Assembly (NCBI GenBank): GCA_936432065.2
Contig: OW386291.2
Span: 20,437,821-20,501,820, forward strand
DNA length: 64,000 bases
Reading direction: 5' to 3'
From: Rutpela maculata
Lineage: Eukaryota > Arthropoda > Insecta > Coleoptera > Cerambycidae
The notes under the pieces were generated by a model, which did not search any database, was not told the origin of the DNA, and saw nothing but the letters and a program-made list of their open reading frames with translations. Below are positions 10,235 to 21,000 of this stretch, piece after piece. Position 1 is the first letter of the stretch, and the number at the start of each line of letters is the position of its first letter. The position numbers and the translations under genes are program-made.

Positions 10235-10304
10235 TTAAATATATATGTACAGTATATAATTGGTCTGTGAAAGCTGTAGACTTGTCATAATAATAAATAA
10301 ATCA

Positions 10305-10510
10305 ATGTGGTTGAGAGGCAAGCACACTTCGCTCTCACCCTAGAGTCCAGGATCTGATTTCCGGTTGTGGCACTGGGATATTTTCAAAAAAAGAAATTAA
10401 TCCGCATACTCGGAAACTGGCTGTCTGTTCCTTATCTCGAAAAGTGTAACCCCCTACCGGCCAAAGACACTTCAGATCTTCCCATAATCAAATCCTAATA
10501 ATTTAAGTCC
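10305..10510 (+). mobile_element. tRNA-derived SINE copy
   Basis: An A-box-like TGTGGTTGAGAGGCAAG and a weak B-box-like region (GATCTGATTTCCGGTTGTGG) are followed by a body with AAATTAATCC, TCTCGAAAAGTGTAACCCCC and CTTCAGATCTTCCC. The same body layout occurs at about 33.5 kb and, more distantly, at 39.4 kb. It starts exactly after the LINE tail. Confidence 0.6.
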
Positions 10511-11023
10511 TACTGTTTAACAGCTTTAAAAAATCGAAAAGAATTTACTATAGTAAAACTGAAACTGCAATTTATTAAATTTTTACAAACTCTGATAGAT
10601 GTTTGAAGATAAAAACAATGCTAAGAAATAGTTTATCTCGTTCTACCATACTTGAACCCCAGAAAAGTTCCAAATTTTAAATCTATATTGAATCGTGTGA
10701 CAATATCTGAAATCTTTTATGTTACAAATAGCCAAAGGAATTCTAACTCAGTTGGTTCCTAACTATTTTCAACAATTATAAAAAAAAAATGCTCCCCTAT
10801 TAGCTGTACCGTTATGCCATTTAATCAATAAATGCTTTCATCTATAACGTTTTCTTAGTATACTTAAACTTTTTAGGGTTATTCCTATTTTGTAAAATAG
10901 TTTTTGATTAATTAGTTTAATTTTCTAGAAAGTTATAATATCTTATCAAAAATTTAATGTGGCTTTCACTAAAATAGCTCAACTTTATCCGCTTTATTGA
11001 ATATTTTAAGTTATATTTATAAA

Positions 11024-11105
11024 AAACCTCTGCCCAAGGAATCACTACTTTCACATCCAGATTTTCTATCCAAGTCTCTCACAACGAAAAAAATTCACAA
11101 AAACA
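11024..11105 (+). repeat. Dispersed repeat family F, 5' end fragment
   Basis: Begins AAAAAACCTCTGCCCAAGGA and continues ATCACTACTTTCACATCCAG then CTATCCAAGTCTCTCACAAC. This matches the F starts at 25.25 and 52.7 kb. Confidence 0.7.
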
Positions 11106-11382
11106 AATCTTTAAGAATTTTATGCCTGGGCGTGAAATGTGTCTATCCTTTTTACTTCCTTCTCTTTCCCTCATCGGTGTAGCTGGCTGATGCAACTCAT
11201 CCAAGGCCAAAAATTAGGGGAAAAACAATTTTATGAATATTAGCGTGGCGGCTTTCACAGTGTGATATAAAATATTAATAAGTAGTAGGTTATCCCCGTT
11301 TATCCATATTTTAATCGTGTTTTATCGCCATCCCGTCCCACCTTACCTCACTTTGTTCCACCTTGTCCCATCTTCCGATAAT

Positions 11383-11500
11383 AACCCTTTGTTACCCCGA
11401 ATTACCTTTAATTACCCTTAAACACCTGCTAATTACATTTAATTACCCCCCTCATAATTACCCACTAATTACCTGTTAATTACCACCACCCCCCCCAGCC
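11383..11500 (+). repeat. Degenerate ATTACCC minisatellite
   Basis: About a dozen imperfect units of AATTACCC and AATTACCTTT form a strand-asymmetric, G-poor tract ending in a C run. An upstream block (11320-11380) is also unusually pyrimidine-rich with repeated GTCCCA. No gene is visible. Confidence 0.6.
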
Positions 11501-11504
11501 ACGC

Positions 11505-12580
11505 CCCTTCGTAACGTCACAAAAAAGTTGGAGGGAGAAGGCCTAAGACTTACTATAATACCCCACTCCGGCTAAATCCGCGACGAAGCATAAAGGAGGA
11601 AGTCTAAACCTACTCTATTTGAACTAATTGCCTATATTAGACCAACTCTAAAATGTACAGTAACAAACAAACTAAAGATACTAGTAAAATATGCTAAATT
11701 ATACAAAAATTTACAAAATATGGTACAAATTACCCTTACAAAAAAGTGAACAGTTACAATATTTTTTCTAAAACAATATAACAAATACATTTTTAATGCT
11801 GTGTGTTTAATATACACAGCACACGAACACTTTCATAATAAGCTTTGAGAAAGTAAATAGATTCGGTTTCCGACACGTCAGCAAAACAGGTTATTTTTAT
11901 ATTTTTGTTCTTATTCATTATTTGTCAGAAAACGCACTCTAACTGCTCCTTTAAGGCTGCGTTTGCACGCCACAGTCAATTCTTATATAGAAGTAGCGAA
12001 CTAATGGTTCTGCCGGTAGAACAGGAACCATGCAATTGTCTAGTTTTTTTTTTTGTGGCACTGTGGACCCAATTGTCTAGTTATGAATTGAGATTTACTT
12101 ATTTGTTGTTGGCAACAGAAGTGTTGCAGGGCCGTACGGCAAAAATGTTTTAGATCTTTGCCGTATGGACAGTATCGAAAATAGTCGACTAGATTTACAA
12201 CAGTGAATTAAGTGAATTAAAAAATTATTCAGCTCCAATTCTATTTTGTAACTTTTTAAATAGGACTTGATGTTCATAAATAATTAAACAATCCATGGTA
12301 TCTAACAGTAATAAATTCAATTATTGTTGGATTAAATTTGACGTGTTTACGTGACACAAGAAACATTTTATTGTATTACGGGTTGCGAGAATTATTTGCA
12401 ATTTTTGACCTTGATTATAAAAATACACCCTCCTGGCTTTGGTATGTATAGCATTGCTTTCATGCAAAAAAATATGTCGAGTCGGGCAAGGTCGCCTTTT
12501 GCTTTATCAATCACCAAACATACGCGTCTTTCTCATTACAATGGCTTTGTGTGCATTGCATTTCAAATTGTACGCTGTTT
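11505..12580. other. AT-rich stretch, nothing recognised
   Basis: No coding or repeat pattern I can support. Frames at 11632-11817, 11905-12153, 12095-12277 and 12351-12611 have no motifs. Confidence 0.4.
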
Positions 12581-12581
12581 A

Positions 12582-12822
12582 TTATTTTTTGTTTTTGTCA
12601 TATGCATTTGATTTTTCATAAAAATACAACAATACGTTTTGGAGTTTATGAAAATATTTTCATTACTAACTGAGGTACAACAAATTAAAATATTGTAATT
12701 TGTTAAATTATAAATTACAAAATTGCAGTATTTCAGTTAACAATGAAAATATTTTCATAAACTCCAAAACGTATTGTTGTATTTTTATGAAAAGTCAAAT
12801 GCATGACAAAAACAAAAAATAA
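12582..12822. mobile_element. Foldback MITE with about 90-bp arms
   Basis: The left arm (12582-12673) and right arm (12733-12822) are near-perfect inverted copies sharing CAACAATACGTTTTGGAGTT and ATGAAAATATTTTCAT. A 59-nt AT-rich loop separates them. There is no ORF. The superfamily is not clear because no target duplication stands out. Confidence 0.75.
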
Positions 12823-12829
12823 AAAACGG

Positions 12830-13730
12830 GGAGACTACCAAATTTTCAAAAATTTTTTTCGCAAACTGCTTTTTCAGTATTTTTTAGAGGTCATTAGCGA
12901 AGTGCTTCTCTAGATGTATTTCCCATATTTCGTATGGGTCCCATGCGCTACAGACGAGAAAAGAAATATTGAAATTTCACCAGCCGCCACTGATCTTCGG
13001 CATGTTCGTACCCTTATACTTTTTGATCTAACTAAAAATTACTTTAAACACCAGGAAATGAACATTTTGTTTAGGTTTGTGTGTAATATAAGTATAAGTA
13101 CTTACAGTTATTTATTTATTATTTATAGTGAACAATGTAGATTTTTTTTTACACCCTCATAAACATTCATACCAGAATGCAATAAAAAATTTTGAACATT
13201 CACTTCTTAAAAACAATATTTTTGTACTGCAAGTTTAATTGCCATTTTCAAATACTAAAGTGTCAGTTCCAGAGACAATTTGAGCTCTCCTTCGGGAAAT
13301 AAAAGAGACATTTTACTCTTTCAAAATAACTATTGATTATATACACTAAAAAAGTGTGTGCAGAGATAGTTTGTCCTTATACCACAATATAATTCTTTTG
13401 TATCCCTTGTGACATTGATTCTTCACAGTCGGAATTAAAAATAGGTAAATTTAGTCCTTTGATATAATTATAATCACTTTTTATAGTAATGATATTTTGT
13501 TAGATATACTAATAAGTTATTAGTAAAATTACTAACAAAAAGTTATTGAAAATGTAGAATAAACAAGAAATGTAGAACTTCAGAAAAAATAATAGAAAGT
13601 AAAAAAATTCTGGATTTGTGCAGTAAGGCTGAAATTATATGCTCTAATATAAAGAATACAACTTCGTGTAGCAATTTTATTCTTAAAAAATTGTAATCAT
13701 AAAAAAACGTAATGGCTACTTTGTTTTTAC
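12830..13730. other. AT-rich stretch, nothing recognised
   Basis: No supported feature. The minus frame at 13543-13860 runs from low-complexity sequence into the GC-rich repeat to its right. Confidence 0.4.
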
Positions 13731-13736
13731 GTACAG

Positions 13737-14012
13737 CCTGAGACAGGCCCGCGCCTAACGGGCGTGCGATGAGTGCTCCGCACGCGGGCGCATGCATCTG
13801 GGGGCGCAAAATTACTGCACAAAAAAAGTTTTTCTTGGATTTCACCTCCCCGCTCTCCAAAAATGTTTTCGGACCAAAAAAGTTTTTCTTGGATTTCTTC
13901 GTACAGCCGCAGTGCCCCCCCCCCAGTAACCTTTCTGGATCCGCCCTTGGAGTAAGGGACGCCGAATGAAGACTTGCACACGGGCGCGCATATCCTTAGG
14001 CGTGGTTCTGGC
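13737..14012. repeat. GC-rich island, probably hAT-type MITE debris
   Basis: A GC-rich patch stands out from the AT-rich flanks. The left end (CCTGAGACAGGCCCGCGCCT) and the reverse of the right end (CTCAGGCCAGAACCACGCCT) are imperfect inverted repeats. A second unit with GGATCCGCCCTTGG may be nested inside. A phrase AAAAAAGTTTTTCTTGGATT occurs twice (about 13820 and 13880). No clean target duplication was found. Confidence 0.4.
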
Positions 14013-14019
14013 CTGAGAA

Positions 14020-14702
14020 AAAAAGCCGTGCATAAATAGCCATTGGCAATTCTCTTTGTACTGAAGTAAGTATATGTACTTAAGAGACCAAGCCTTATCA
14101 ATCATAATAAATAAAAATAAATTAAACAATCTTAAAAACGTGATCAGTAATAGATAATGTGGACAATTTAATCGGTAAGTAAATTAAAATTCTTTTAAAA
14201 TCTATTTCAAACACTAGAGAAATGAAAAATAAGTCCGACCCTGCTCATACTGTCTTTCTAGTATTATTATAGCAGTGTTACCACTTCGAACGACTTCTGT
14301 CGCGGCATCTACTAGCAAAACGTCAAACTAATATTGGTATATTTCGTCAAATTTTTCTAAGCAAGTAATCTTTTATTGTAGCAAATAATATGCAGATTTT
14401 TAACTTTTTTTACGCTAAATATATTTATTCTATTACGTATCACATTTTATTTGAATATTTGAGTTCCATTAAAAAATATAAAATCATTATAGATGACGGG
14501 TACGTTCACGTTTAATAATTCAGAGAAAACTTTGGAAACTTAATTTCATTTAGTATTCAAATATAAGATATGGTACGTAACAGATTTAAGTTAACTAGTT
14601 TCAATAATTAAATCAAATCTGAATTCTGTTGGTTCGTTTTTAAGAATACTTTCCCCGAAATAATTACTAAATGACGAATTAATGAACGCATATTTGACCT
14701 TG
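14020..14702. other. AT-rich flank of the Gypsy insertion
   Basis: Nothing recognised. This is the left pre-insertion flank; it ends with the GTAA target site. Confidence 0.5.
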
Positions 14703-14706
14703 GTAA
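14703..14706 (+). repeat. Target site duplication GTAA, left
   Basis: Matches GTAA at 24775-24778, directly outside the TG...CA ends of the element. Confidence 0.9.
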
Positions 14707-16733
14707 TGTAGAAGAACGCACTACCGGGCGTCAAAATGACGCGACACCAATTTATTTCTCAGGGGGCGCCAGTCGCGTATTACCCCGTTCTTCTACCTCC
14801 CAGGCGGGTTCGAGATAAGATGACTTCGGTAGCCGAAAAGCGGGACCAAGGCTGCACTACCACAGATCGGAAACTACGCTCTCTCTGGACCCGAATTCCC
14901 TCGTTAGGGGTTTAGGCACCTCTTAATTTCCTGAATTTTTGCATAAAAAAAATCCCAACCGAAGAATTTCTCTGCGGAGGGATTAGTTTTGGTACGCGAA
15001 AATCGCGTTTTGGTCCATTAATAACGGAATATATTTCTCAAAAAACGCATAAAAAAATCCCTATCGAACCTCCGTACAACAACCAGAAGGTCGAACGTTA
15101 ATGCGAATTAACTCGACACATCCGGTTTTCTATACGAAAGTTCCAGGGATTATAGACCGTCAACAGGCCTCAAGATCAATTAAGAAACATTAGTTCAAAG
15201 AATCCGTTTATTTAACAGAATTGGTTATACAAAATTCTCAAGAAAGAATCGTGCCTTCCCCAATCAAGGTAGTGACTTTCAGACCATACAAGCGAGAGCG
15301 CTCGCGCTAACGATCGATTAGGTAGAAAAGATTCATACGTACCTTCTCAGAATCAAAATGCGAGCTTTTAGAATCATTTCAGACTCTGGGTAAATGAATA
15401 ATTAAGGCTGACTGAAATTAACTTAAAAAAGTTTTACTAAATGAATTTAGTTTCGCTAGAGACTACCTAGCTTTAAAGTTCTTGTATCGTGGAAATTCAC
15501 GTACTCAAACACATTCTGAGGACTTATTACTGCATAAGTTGAGTGGCGTTCGATCAGTCCACGACTTACTAACCCTTATCACAGTCGATTAATAATATCG
15601 ATTTGGCAGCGTCTCACCTTCGAGCGACTATTAGGCAAAATTGAATTTTTGGATTTTTATGCACAAGGCGTTTTCCTCTATAACTTTGTCATTTGAAAAG
15701 CCCCGTTATTGGCTTTTCTACCATCACTTTGTCTGGACCACTCAACGCGCTCGACCAAATTGCGAGCCGCTGGGTCAATCCAAACTCTTTCTATGCGAGA
15801 AACCGGCCTTGTACATGTGCATTGATTTTTATCAATTTTTGCTTATCGGCACTACGCCGGCTTTGACAAAATCTTCTTTTTTGCCTTTCGGATGCAGTGC
15901 ATCGTTAAAATTTTATGCTCATATTTTAGAATTGGGCTTTCAATGACCGTACCTCAAAGGTCAATGTCTTTGGTTGAGGAATAAAAAATAAAAAAAATAA
16001 TTTAAAGTATATTTTCGTGGTACTTTTTAAACTGATTTTGTGGTACTTTTGAAAAATCCATTTAAAGACCAATTTTAGCGTACTTTTGAAAAATCGATTT
16101 TCGAGCCAAATTTCAAGGTACTTTTGAAAAACTAATCTGCGGGTGAAATTTTGGCGTACTTTTGAAAAATCGATTTTTAAGCCAAATTTCAAGGTACTTT
16201 TGAAAAGTTAATCCGCGGGTGAAATTTTGGCGTACTTTTGAAAAATTGATTTTCAAGCCAAATTTCAAGGTACTTTTGAAAAGTTAATCTGCGGGTGAAA
16301 TTTTGGCGTACTTTTGAAAAATTGATTTTCAAGCCAAATTTCAACGCAGTTTTGAAAAATTAGTCTGCAAGTGAAACTTTGGCGTACTTTCGATAAATCG
16401 ATTCCTGGGCCAAATTTTGACGCCCTTCCAAAAATATTATTTTTCAAAGTCCAATTTATGATACCTTTGAAAAAGTATACTATTCATAAATCTTTGTCAT
16501 TATATACTTCTACTCTGATATTCTGAACCAAAAACATTTTTCCTAAGTGAAAATTCGGTGTTTCTTCGAATTTTCGCCTGGTCATTTCCAACGCCTTATA
16601 GAACCCAAAACGGTCCTTGTGGACTGATCTGCGCCTCTGCAGACTCCCAAAAATGTCTTTAAATGAAATTTTTGCCTAAGTCGAATTTTGATTATGTCTT
16701 CAACTTAGGACGATTTTGGAGAGTTCTACAACA
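14707..16733 (-). repeat. 3' LTR of the Gypsy element
   Basis: Plus-strand ends are TGTAGAAG and TTCTACAACA, so in element orientation it starts TGTTGTAGAA and ends TTCTACA. It contains about five 76-bp tandem repeats (16078-16440), each made of two related half-units with GTACTTTTGAAAA. The long U3/R/U5 limits cannot be set without transcript data. Confidence 0.95.
16078..16440 (-). repeat. 76-bp tandem repeats inside the 3' LTR
   Basis: GCGTACTTTTGAAAAAT begins at 16078, 16154, 16230 and 16306, and a diverged copy at 16382, a strict 76-bp period. Each unit pairs GCGTACTTTTGAAAA with GGTACTTTTGAAAA about 38 bp later. Repeats in an LTR of this kind often act as promoter or enhancer modules; that role is inferred. 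Confidence 0.9.
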
Positions 16734-16745
16734 CTCCCCTCCTTT
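16734..16745 (-). other. Polypurine tract
   Basis: In element orientation AAAGGAGGGGAG directly abuts the 3' LTR. RNase H resists this purine run, and it primes plus-strand DNA synthesis. Confidence 0.9.
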
Positions 16746-17330
16746 GGTTGAATCTTTTCTACTCATCGATTGCCTTTAATTTCCATATTCACTTGTATGT
16801 CTGTATGCCTTCATTTGACGGTCTGACCTATGGTACAGATGTTTAAAAATAACGGCCTTAATTGGGGCAGACGGCTGATTCGCCTATCTAACTTAAAAAT
16901 AAATACATTTTTTAAACAATACGTCAAGTTGATACAACATTTTTATCAACTTAATTACACCCGCGTCGAGGTGCGAAGCGTAGCACAATTTTGATTAGCG
17001 TCCACTCTCACTAATTCGTTGCACTCGCTTTTTCGCCCTGGTCTCGCTCTTGCTTAACTTCGGCCCTTTCTAGAAGAGGCTGTCTATATCTCCATGCCGC
17101 AGCTTGGACGGTCCTCGCCTTTGAGTTCCAGACTTCACCATGCCGCGCCCTTGCGACAGGCTGGGTCATCTTTCCATTTCTGCACATGGAAAATGCAGTT
17201 CAGCAACTAGATTGACTTTTTAGCAAGTCGTCGACTGGGACGCGTCGACTAACAAACACAATGTGTTGTTTTTAATGAAATATTTTTCTAACAGGAATTT
17301 TGTTAACTTATAATGGTTAGAAATTGGTTC
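16746..17330 (-). other. Non-coding region between the tandem repeats and PPT of the Gypsy element
   Basis: No ORF of note. It is part of an unusually long (about 1.27 kb) untranslated interval between pol and the 3' LTR. Confidence 0.6.
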
Positions 17331-17717
17331 TTCGTAAGGTAGATTGAATCGGCTTACGATATTCGTGCGGTCATCACTACTTTGTGAAAAAAGTATAAAA
17401 AAAAAATTGAAGCGTCTTCTTGAGCGAAGAACGTCTTCTGAAACTCGTCTCGTAGTTTCTACTTCGTAAGGTAGATTAAATCGGCTTACGATACTCGTGC
17501 GGTCATCACGACTTGTGAAAAAAGTATAAAAAAAAAATTGAAGCGTCTTCTTGAGCGAAGAACGGCTTCTGAAACTCGTCTCGTAGTTTCTACTTCGTAA
17601 GGTAGATTAAATCGGCTTACGATACTCGTGCGGTCATCACGACTTGTGAAAAAAGTATAAAAAAAAAATTGAAGCGTCTTCTTGAGCGAAGAACGGCTTC
17701 TGAAACTCGTAGTTTCC
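17331..17717 (-). repeat. Three 131-bp tandem repeats downstream of pol
   Basis: TTCGTAAGGTAGATT starts at 17331, 17463 and 17594, giving periods of 132 and 131 bp. A fourth, diverged partial unit follows at about 17750-17800. Units two and three are almost identical. They may be a structural or RNA-level element of the genome, or simply slippage products. Confidence 0.9.
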
Positions 17718-17975
17718 ATTTGGGGTATACGTTAATTTTGTTGACTTAAAATGATTAAAATTGAAGTTGTCTTCTTGCATAAGAAAAACAGCTTCCGAAA
17801 CTCGTACTGATTCGTACTTATGCCTACGTCCATTACTCGAACTTGGCGGCTCTCGCTCTTGAGAAGCTAGGCTTACCGGATCGCGCTCTTGCGTCGGGTT
17901 CGCCGTCTTTCCATGTCTGCTCATGGAGTAGACTTTAAATTTTCGATTCGACCGCATATAGGTCAAAATCGCCAC
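17637..17975 (-). CDS. Small ORF downstream of pol, function unknown
   Basis: This 112-aa frame begins 43 nt after the pol stop in the same orientation and runs into the tandem repeats. The repeats give its C-terminus an echo of the neighbouring frame (17486-17719): VSEAV... and EAVLRSRRRF-like phrases. It has no signal peptide or transmembrane pattern typical of Env and no recognisable domain. It could be an accessory ORF, an eroded former third gene, or chance. Confidence 0.25.
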   Translation of the reverse strand: MAILTYMRSNRKFKVYSMSRHGKTANPTQERDPVSLASQEREPPSSSNGRRHKYESVRVSEAVFLMQEDNFNFNHFKSTKLTYTPNGNYEFQKPFFAQEDASIFFLYFFHKS

Positions 17976-18018
17976 TTAGAATTTTGAGAAAAAATATAAA
18001 AAAAAGCGAAAACGGCTA

Positions 18019-21000
18019 TTAGCCGTGGTCGACCTCAGAAATATCTAGAGGTGACTCTTCTATATCTGGCTCATCTCGAGCATCTTCGGGATCTCGACTT
18101 ATTACATCCGGCTCATCTTGAGCACTTGCGGGAACATTGATTTGAACTAGTGTGGTATCGCTACGTCGCTCTGACCTGGGCGCGATCTCATTGTCTGATG
18201 AGGAAGCGTCGTCACTAAGATGAGTTTCATCCGGACTATCTTCTGATTCTTCAGACAATTCCAATTCAACATCGGGGTCTCCCTTAGGTGCCGGCCTGAT
18301 GGCATCGACATGTAACCTCGTCGAAGTTACCCCCTTGTGAATGAGGTAAACTTCATTAGACAATCTCTTTAAAACCTTGTGTGGCCCACTCCACGACGGT
18401 GTGAAGGTATGATCCTTCCTGATCCTTTTAGTCATTACCATATCTCCCACTTTATATACGACCGGCGTTACCGCCACTTTGGGCGCGTAACGCCATTGGT
18501 AATTTGTTTGATTTTTACGAATTTCCTTGACTCTTTCAAGGCGGGGAACGTCCGCTTGATTACGACGTTCTTGTCTATAAGCGAACATATTCCAATCACC
18601 AATCTGCGGTAATTCATAGCCGAGCACTACGAAACTGGGCGTATGCCCCGTAGCGGCGTTTTTTCTTGTTCTCAAGATATATGCCATCTGACTAACATGT
18701 CGATCCCACTCGTCGTTGGGTGAACCATATAATAAGGTTTTTAAGATCTTCTTAGCTTCTTGCACCCTCCTTTCTATTGGATTAGCCTGTTGGTGGTAAG
18801 CTGCTGTGAAGAATCTTTCAATATTGTTACGTGTACAGAACGTATCGTAAAAGCCGGAATTGAAGTGGCCTCCCTGGTCGGAAATGATGACCCTCGGAAC
18901 GCCATATCTCGCCACTAGTTCCTCTTCGATAAATTGTGCTATTGTTTTTCCACTGACTTGGGTGAACGCCTTGGCTTCGACCCACTTACTAAATACATCC
19001 TCTACCATTAATATATATCGGTTATCTGCATCTTTGGTTCGCTGAAGCGGTCCGATTACATCGACGCTTAGAACTTCGAACGGATGCGATGGAGCATGGC
19101 TTCTGAGAGGAGCCTTCGGTTGTGACTGTCTGCTTTTTACGGAATTACAAATAATGCACTCATTTAAATATTTGTTAACTAGTCTCGACAAATTATTAAA
19201 ATAATAGCGGCCCGAGATGATTCTAACAGTTTCATCGCGGCCGGGGTGACCTACTTCCGGTCGGTCGTGAAAATGAGATATTACTCTCATGACCATACGT
19301 TTTGGTACGTATAATTTTTCTATAACATTTTCGCCTCTCGTCCAAAGTGTGCCGCCTATCACTTGTCTTGTATTGACGAATTTCACCTCTGCCTCGGTTT
19401 TATCTGCTTGTCGCACTAGAGTATTCCATCGTTCAATTTGGTCTTGGATATCTCTGGAGTGCGTTTGCGCTTCTCTGACCTGATCGTTTAATTCCAATGT
19501 GGTAATCACTGATATTCGTTCCTTGTACGAGAATTTTGGTGGGTACATTCTCTCCTCTTCGTCGTCTGCTTCGACGTTTGGGCCTTGAGGATTCCTGCTA
19601 AGATAGTCAGCCAATATATTTTCCTTGCCGGGACAATGTTCTATGGTGAAGCTGTATTCCTGAAGTAATAATGACCAACGAGTAAATTTCGTTTTCTCGT
19701 CCTTATGCTTATTTAACCATAGTAAAGCTCGATTGTCGGTTTTGACTATAAATGGACGGTCTGCCAAATATATTTTGTATTTTCTTATATAATTAACGAC
19801 GCTCAAACATTCCAATTCATTAATATGGTATTTTCTCTCCGTCGGAGATAACGTATTACTAGCATAAGAGACGATGTGCTTCTGGTCATTATCCCCCAAT
19901 TGATATAATACTGCAGATAATCCTATTAAGGATGCGTCCGTCTGCAGTATGAACATTTTATTGAAATCTGGCCGGTGCAGTCCTAGAGGTTTATTCAATA
20001 CTTCTTTTAGTAAAATAAAAGCTTCTTGGGCTTCCGGATTCCACTTGAAGCGCCAGTCTTTCGAGAGTAGTCGGGTCAAGGGCTTTGTAATTATTGCAAC
20101 ATTAGGGATATATTCACGTACCCAATTACATAGACCAAGGAAACTCTGAAGCTGGCGCCTTGTCGTAGGGGCCGGATAATTTTGTATCTGTAATATGTGT
20201 TTTTCTAATGGTTGAGTGGTGTTGGCATTTATTTGATGCCCGAGATAGGTTATGCTTGACGTGGCTACCACACATTTTTCCGGTGACACCTTTAAATTAT
20301 GCAAACGCAGGCGTTCAAAGACGGCTCTCAGATGGTTTACATGCTGTTCTATATTTTCGCTGTAGATGATAATATCATCGAGATATACTTTGCAGAAATG
20401 ATGCAAGTAGCCGGTCAATACGTCTCTTGCCATAAATTTTTGGAATGTACATGGAGCGGTCTTCAATCCGAAAGGCATCACGTTAAATCGGTAAGATGCT
20501 CCATCTAATGTTGTAAACGTAGAATAGTTTTTTGACGACTCCTCAAGAGGGATTTGCCAATATCCGCTCTTGAGGTCCAACACCGTAAATATGTTGGCGT
20601 TTCCTAGATCCTTTATACTCTCGTATATCTTTGGTAAGACGGATGCTTCGTCTTCCGTTACTTCATTTAAGTGACGATAATCAATGCAGAAGCGAGGCTT
20701 CTTGCCGGGCCTTTCAATTATAATGGGAGGCGAACTGTACTGAGCGGTACTCGGTTCTATGACCCCGGCTTTCAGCATCTCTTCAATTTGATCGTACATA
20801 ACTTTTTTCTTAGAAGGAGACATGGGGTAGGGTTTGATATTGAACGGACGGTCGTCTTTAACTTTTATTTTATGTTTCGTTGTCACCGTGGTAGCTTGGG
20901 TAGGCACCGCGGTGAACAATTCAGCGAATTCCTCGAATAGAGGTTTTAAATTATCGTTTCCGATGATCAGTTCTTCGGGAAGCCGGCATTGCTTCCTTGC

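Larger units (their letters stand above)
8540..10304 (+). mobile_element. 5'-truncated LINE (Jockey/CR1 group), decayed
   Basis: A continuous but multiply frameshifted reverse transcriptase reading runs left to right. A 3' region follows, ending in an ATAATAATAAATAAAT tail next to a SINE. No endonuclease domain precedes the RT, so the copy is 5'-truncated. The boundaries are estimated from where similarity to RT stops and from the A/T-rich tail. Confidence 0.75.

Noticed and set aside
16078..16440. A CRISPR-like array
   Set aside because: Contiguous tandem repeats without spacers, inside an LTR of a eukaryotic element.
15641..16447. Small frames inside the LTRs (also at 23682-24488)
   Set aside because: They arise from LTR sequence and its 76-bp repeats; identical translation only reflects identical LTRs.
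17637..17975. An envelope gene for the Gypsy element
   Set aside because: No signal peptide, membrane segment or cleavage site; far too short.
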